Positions 61,304-64,000 of a DNA stretch of 64,000 nucleotides are shown one piece after another. Below the pieces are notes generated by a model, which saw nothing but the letters and a program-made list of their open reading frames with translations, made no database searches and was not told the origin of the DNA. Both the position numbers and the translations under genes were made by a program. The number at the start of each line of letters is the position of its first letter. Positions within the stretch are counted from its first letter, which is position 1. Source of the stretch: Levilactobacillus zymae (GTDB lineage Bacteria > Bacillota > Bacilli > Lactobacillales > Lactobacillaceae). The stretch is taken from positions 496,001 through 560,000 of the forward strand of contig NZ_JAVLAS010000001.1 of assembly GCF_032190635.1 (NCBI RefSeq). Reading direction: 5' to 3'.

Positions 61304-61543
61304 GTGCAAACTAAGGGTCGGGTCAACCGTGAACATTACTCACGGTGGTTTCGCTTTTTCGATTGGTGGGAACGACCGGTTTCGTGGATTTTTCTGGTGT
61401 CACTAATCGTGATGGTCTTTGCCAACGTGCGCTGGTTAGCTATCGTGGTCGAAATCAGCTTGGGGTTCAACCTGATTTGGTTGATCTCGTTAGTAGTGGA
61501 GGACCACATCCATAAACGTCGGGGAGATTTTCGTTACTATTGA
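61304..61543 (+). CDS. Small membrane protein, tandem paralogue 2
   Basis: A 79-residue product from GTG 61304, with AAAGGAGG 8 nt upstream (a TTG six bases earlier is too near it). REHYSRWFRFFDWWERPVSW matches the first paralogue, and VVEDHIHKRRGDFRYY at the end matches the latter's MIEDWRHHRKGGLRYR. Two membrane helices are predicted. Same length and same order suggest a recent tandem duplication. Function unknown. Confidence 0.75.
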   Translation: MQTKGRVNREHYSRWFRFFDWWERPVSWIFLVSLIVMVFANVRWLAIVVEISLGFNLIWLISLVVEDHIHKRRGDFRYY

Positions 61544-61582
61544 TAGGCCAGCGACCTTTTTGCCGAATTTGATGAAAGTGGC

Positions 61583-61611
61583 TGGTCAGGACCGGTTCCG
61601 ACTCCTATACT
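61583..61611 (+). promoter_or_regulatory. Promoter of the dipeptidase gene
   Basis: TGGTCA (61583-61588), 17-bp spacer and TATACT (61606-61611), about 25 nt before the start. Confidence 0.4.
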
Positions 61612-61635
61612 ATTAACCAAAGGGGGCGGAACAGT

Positions 61636-63060
61636 TTGAATAACAAGAGTTCCGATTGTACCGAAATTTTAGTAGGTAAGGCCGCCAGTATGGACGGTTC
61701 CACGATTGTTGCCCGTAACGAAGATGGTTACGGTCCCATCAATCCGATTAAGGTCGTGGTGCACGCTGCGACGGACCAACCGAATGCGTCGTTTACGTCG
61801 ATCACTACGGGCGTTCATGTCCCGCTGCCGGATCACGCGTACCGTTATACCGGCACGCCGCAAGCCGACCAGAGCGATGGTCAGTACGAAGAAGCCGGGA
61901 TTAACGAATTTAACGTGGGCATGAGCGCCACGGAAACCACGGCGACCAACGCTCGTGTCCTGGGGTATGACCCGCTTGTCGATGACGGCATCAACGAAGA
62001 GGCCATGGTCACACTGGTCTTGCCGTACATCAAGAGTGCCAAGGAAGGGGCCCAACGTTTGGGCGCCTTGCTGGAAAAATACGGTACCGGCGAAAGCAAC
62101 AGTATTTCCTTTAACGATAAAAACGAAATCTGGTACCTTGAAACGGCCGGAGGTCACCACTGGGCCGCCATGCGGATTCCGGATGACTGCTACGCCATCG
62201 CGCCGAACCAGACGCTGATGCAAGAGATCGATTTGACCGATAGCGCCAACTTCCTTGGGGCCAGTGATTTGACCGACTTTGTGGCGCAACACCACTTGAA
62301 CCCCGAACCGGGGCACTTCAACTTCCGTGAAATCTTTGGGACCCACAGCGAAGCCGACGCGTACTACAACACGCCGCGGACCTGGTACGGCCAGAAGCTG
62401 TTCAATCCCGAAATTGATCAGGTGCCAACCAGTCAAGACATGCCGTTTACCCGTAAGCCGGCCAAGAAGATTGCTATCGAAGACGTGCAATTCTTCCTGT
62501 CGTCGCACTATAACGGCACCGAATACGACCCGTTTGGCACCTACGCCTCGGGCACGGTAAACCAACAGCGCAAGTACCGGCCCATCGCCATGGACCGCAA
62601 CCAAGCCTCATCCATCCTGCAGATTCGTAATGGGGTCGACGACGCGCACGCCGCGATTCAGTGGGTGGCGTTAGGGTTCTTCGCCTACAGTCCGTACATG
62701 CCGTTCTTCACCAACATCAACGACACGCCGGAAGACTACAAGAACACCACGACCACGGTCTCGACCGACAACGTTTACTGGTTGGAAAAGACCTTATCCG
62801 TGATCATCGAACCGCACTTCCACGAGTACGTTGAGGCCATCAACGCCTACCGTGACGCGTGCCAGTCTTACGCCCGCGGGCGGGTAGAAGCTACGGATAA
62901 CGCGGTGGCCGATGCCACGGACGTGACCGACTTTCTGACCCGCAGCAACGCCGAAACCGCCGGGGAAATCTCCAAGCGGACCCACGCGCTGTTCGACCAG
63001 CTGGTCAAGCACGGGTTGAACCTGTCCATGACGGCCTGGGAGAAGGGGCAAAACCTGTAA
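61636..63060 (+). CDS. pepDA: C69-family dipeptidase
   Basis: The 474-residue product belongs to the dipeptidase A family, N-terminal nucleophile hydrolases. The nucleophile is Cys9 in SSDCTEILVGKAASMDGSTI, exposed after self-processing; NEDGYG, EAGINEFNVGMSATET and GGHHWAAMRIPDDCYAIAPNQ follow. It cleaves dipeptides in the cytoplasm during protein use. TTG 61636 lies 9 nt after GGGGG. It is closed by a strong hairpin. Length and motif set are usual for lactobacilli. Confidence 0.94.
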   Translation: MNNKSSDCTEILVGKAASMDGSTIVARNEDGYGPINPIKVVVHAATDQPNASFTSITTGVHVPLPDHAYRYTGTPQADQSDGQYEEAGINEFNVGMSATETTATNARVLGYDPLVDDGINEEAMVTLVLPYIKSAKEGAQRLGALLEKYGTGESNSISFNDKNEIWYLETAGGHHWAAMRIPDDCYAIAPNQTLMQEIDLTDSANFLGASDLTDFVAQHHLNPEPGHFNFREIFGTHSEADAYYNTPRTWYGQKLFNPEIDQVPTSQDMPFTRKPAKKIAIEDVQFFLSSHYNGTEYDPFGTYASGTVNQQRKYRPIAMDRNQASSILQIRNGVDDAHAAIQWVALGFFAYSPYMPFFTNINDTPEDYKNTTTTVSTDNVYWLEKTLSVIIEPHFHEYVEAINAYRDACQSYARGRVEATDNAVADATDVTDFLTRSNAETAGEISKRTHALFDQLVKHGLNLSMTAWEKGQNL

Positions 63061-63117
63061 TCCGGAGTTAGCCGTTTTAACTTCAGAATCGCGTATGGGA
63101 ACATGATACAATTCTAC

Positions 63118-63162
63118 AAAAACAGGCAGAAAATTCTTTGAGAATTTTCTGCCTGTTTTTGT
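63118..63162 (+). terminator. Terminator, copy 2 of the ACAGGCAG hairpin
   Basis: AAAAACAGGCAGAAAATTC pairs with its complement and ends in TTTTT. The core differs by one base from that at 41970-42014. The gap 63163-63462 after it shows no gene. Confidence 0.9.
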
Positions 63163-63462
63163 GGTCTTAGTCGTTAATCCCCAAAATTTGGTCACTAACG
63201 TAACTGACCTACCTGGTGGGGTATTTGGGCGGCTGGCGGGTAAACTGTAGCCAAGATGTGAGATTTTCTTTCCCATCTTTAATTATCAACAAATTTATGA
63301 TACGGGTAATTCAGCGGCTACCATCAGGCTCGGGATTCCCTTGATCATAAGGTTGAGCGGGTCTTCGCGGCAATGCGGGGGCCTTTTATTATTAGTGACT
63401 TTGTGAAATTTAGGATTGACGGCCGATGGTTAATTCGGTGTAATGTTAAGGAGAGAGGGGGA

Positions 63463-63717
63463 ATGGACGTGGCAGAGGAGTCACACGAACTCAACTATGA
63501 CCATGCAAAACGGGGGGCGCAATTGTTCGTCAATCGGCACGCTAAGGCGCGCGATTTGCGGGCCTTGCGGACCATGATTAACCATCGTTTACGGGGCCGC
63601 CGGGGATGGCACCTAGACACGATTCCCAACGAATCGTTGGTTATATTGGTAGCCGCATCGTTAGCTGCGGTGGTCACCGTGGTGCAGGTCGTCATGTTTT
63701 TGGCGTTAGACGCGTAA
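63463..63717 (+). CDS. Small protein with C-terminal membrane helix
   Basis: An 84-residue product from ATG 63463, 9 nt after AAGGAG. The first 60 residues are charged and helical (HAKRGAQLFVNRHAKARDLR), and residues 61-81 form one hydrophobic helix (LVILVAASLAAVVTVVQVVM). No family is recognised. A terminator follows the stop. It may be a tail-anchored or regulatory membrane protein. Confidence 0.68.
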   Translation: MDVAEESHELNYDHAKRGAQLFVNRHAKARDLRALRTMINHRLRGRRGWHLDTIPNESLVILVAASLAAVVTVVQVVMFLALDA

Positions 63718-63761
63718 TCACTACATAACGGGGATGGTTGGCGCTGGTCAAGCACAACCGA

Positions 63762-63803
63762 AAACGGGGAACCGGCAAATTCTGCCGGTTCCCCGTTTAT
63801 TTT
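63762..63803. terminator. Bidirectional terminator
   Basis: AAACGGGGAACCGGCA (63762-63777) pairs perfectly with TGCCGGTTCCCCGTTT (63783-63798), with ATTTT beyond. It separates the small membrane protein gene from the SDR-type gene on the minus strand. Confidence 0.9.
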
Positions 63804-63807
63804 AGAG

Positions 63808-64000
63808 TTATTGGTCGAGACCGAAGCGTTGCAGGGCTTTGGCGGTATCGACCACGGTGTCTTGGGGTCGATGTTGGGTCCAGCCCAGGTCGTGTTCGGC
63901 CGCTGCCGTGGTGTGGTGGTATTGACGGTTCAACATTGGCACTAACGCCCGCAGACTGGGAACGAAGCGCGCCACGACGCGGGTTCCCCAGTTTGGCAGG
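63808..64000 (-). CDS. C-terminal part of an NAD-dependent epimerase/dehydratase-type (extended SDR) protein
   Basis: About 63 codons of the 3' end are present, the rest lies beyond the right edge. The visible part starts LPNWGTRVVARFVPSLRALV and goes on to LGWTQHRPQDTVVDTAKALQ, ending RFGLDQ. This matches the C-terminal substrate-binding region of extended short-chain dehydrogenases of the dihydroflavonol-reductase type. No cofactor motif is visible in this piece. Confidence 0.7.
   Translation of the reverse strand, partial: LPNWGTRVVARFVPSLRALVPMLNRQYHHTTAAAEHDLGWTQHRPQDTVVDTAKALQRFGLDQ

Noticed and set aside
1..64000. CRISPR arrays, insertion sequences, prophage genes, rRNA operon or replication origin
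   Set aside because: No regular direct repeats with spacers, transposase or phage genes, rRNA sequence or DnaA-box cluster was seen on either strand.

Overview
The window looks like chromosomal DNA of a Gram-positive lactic acid bacterium of the Lactobacillaceae, probably a fairly GC-rich species close to Levilactobacillus; the species is inference. The evidence is the gene content: WxL/DUF916 surface proteins, C69 dipeptidase, a fused permease/substrate-binding betaine-type transporter, pneumococcal-like nicotinamidase, a second LepA-like GTPase, a T-box leader and cre-like sites. AGGAGG-type Shine-Dalgarno sequences and frequent TTG/GTG starts fit as well. No insertion sequence, prophage, CRISPR array or replication origin was seen.

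Layout. 0-5.4 kb: 5' part of a LacI regulator, tRNA-Gln, two related small membrane proteins, a methyltransferase, a nucleoside hydrolase and an exported arylsulfotransferase-like lipoprotein. 5.7-9.5 kb: membrane acyltransferase, overlapping acyl-CoA synthetase and glycerate kinase, ending at a strong terminator. 9.6-10.9 kb: a TetR gene and its probable target, each behind the same 27-bp operator. 11-14.4 kb: three secreted proteins (C39 peptidase-like, NlpC/P60, CAP). 14.6-17.5 kb: nicotinamidase and a PadR/HAAS/DUF4097 operon. 18-23 kb: tRNA dihydrouridine synthase, flavodoxin, GNAT acetyltransferase, a large dyad-rich intergenic region, an amino-acid permease and a coupled unknown gene. 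23.2-29.3 kb: a WxL surface cluster with two L-type lectin/WxL proteins. 29.4-35.9 kb: M20 peptidase, betaine/choline-type ABC transporter, T-box plus methionine synthase-like gene, glycerophosphodiesterase. 36-41.9 kb: GtrA protein, FMN reductase/MarR divergent pair, TetR plus LepA-like GTPase, a beta-helix-like surface protein. 42-50.3 kb: a PTS module (IIA, IIB, IIC, transketolase, its own Enzyme I, PRD regulator), visibly more AT-rich than its flanks. 50.7-59.2 kb: aldo/keto reductase, membrane protein, alpha/beta hydrolase-TetR divergent pair, MFS exporter, P-type ATPase. 59.3-64 kb: secreted protein, small proteins, dipeptidase and the 3' end of an SDR-type gene.

How the parts fit. Many units are a regulator beside one target with palindromic operators on the promoters (TetR at 9.6, 37.8 and 53.7 kb, MarR at 37.3 kb, PadR at 15.65 kb). 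Much of the rest builds or modifies the cell surface. The most unusual material lies between genes. Two families of long structured repeats occur: family A at 15278-15444, 17747-17904 and 56104-56263, and family B at 51568-51704, 60319-60464 and a fragment at 52541-52600. There is also a 310-bp inverted-repeat-bounded element at 20490-20799, and near-identical terminators bracket two regulator-target units. Coding oddities include a 65-codon gene that seems to start with ATT, a hydrolase with Asp in place of the nucleophilic Ser, and a lectin paralogue that lost its metal-site motif.
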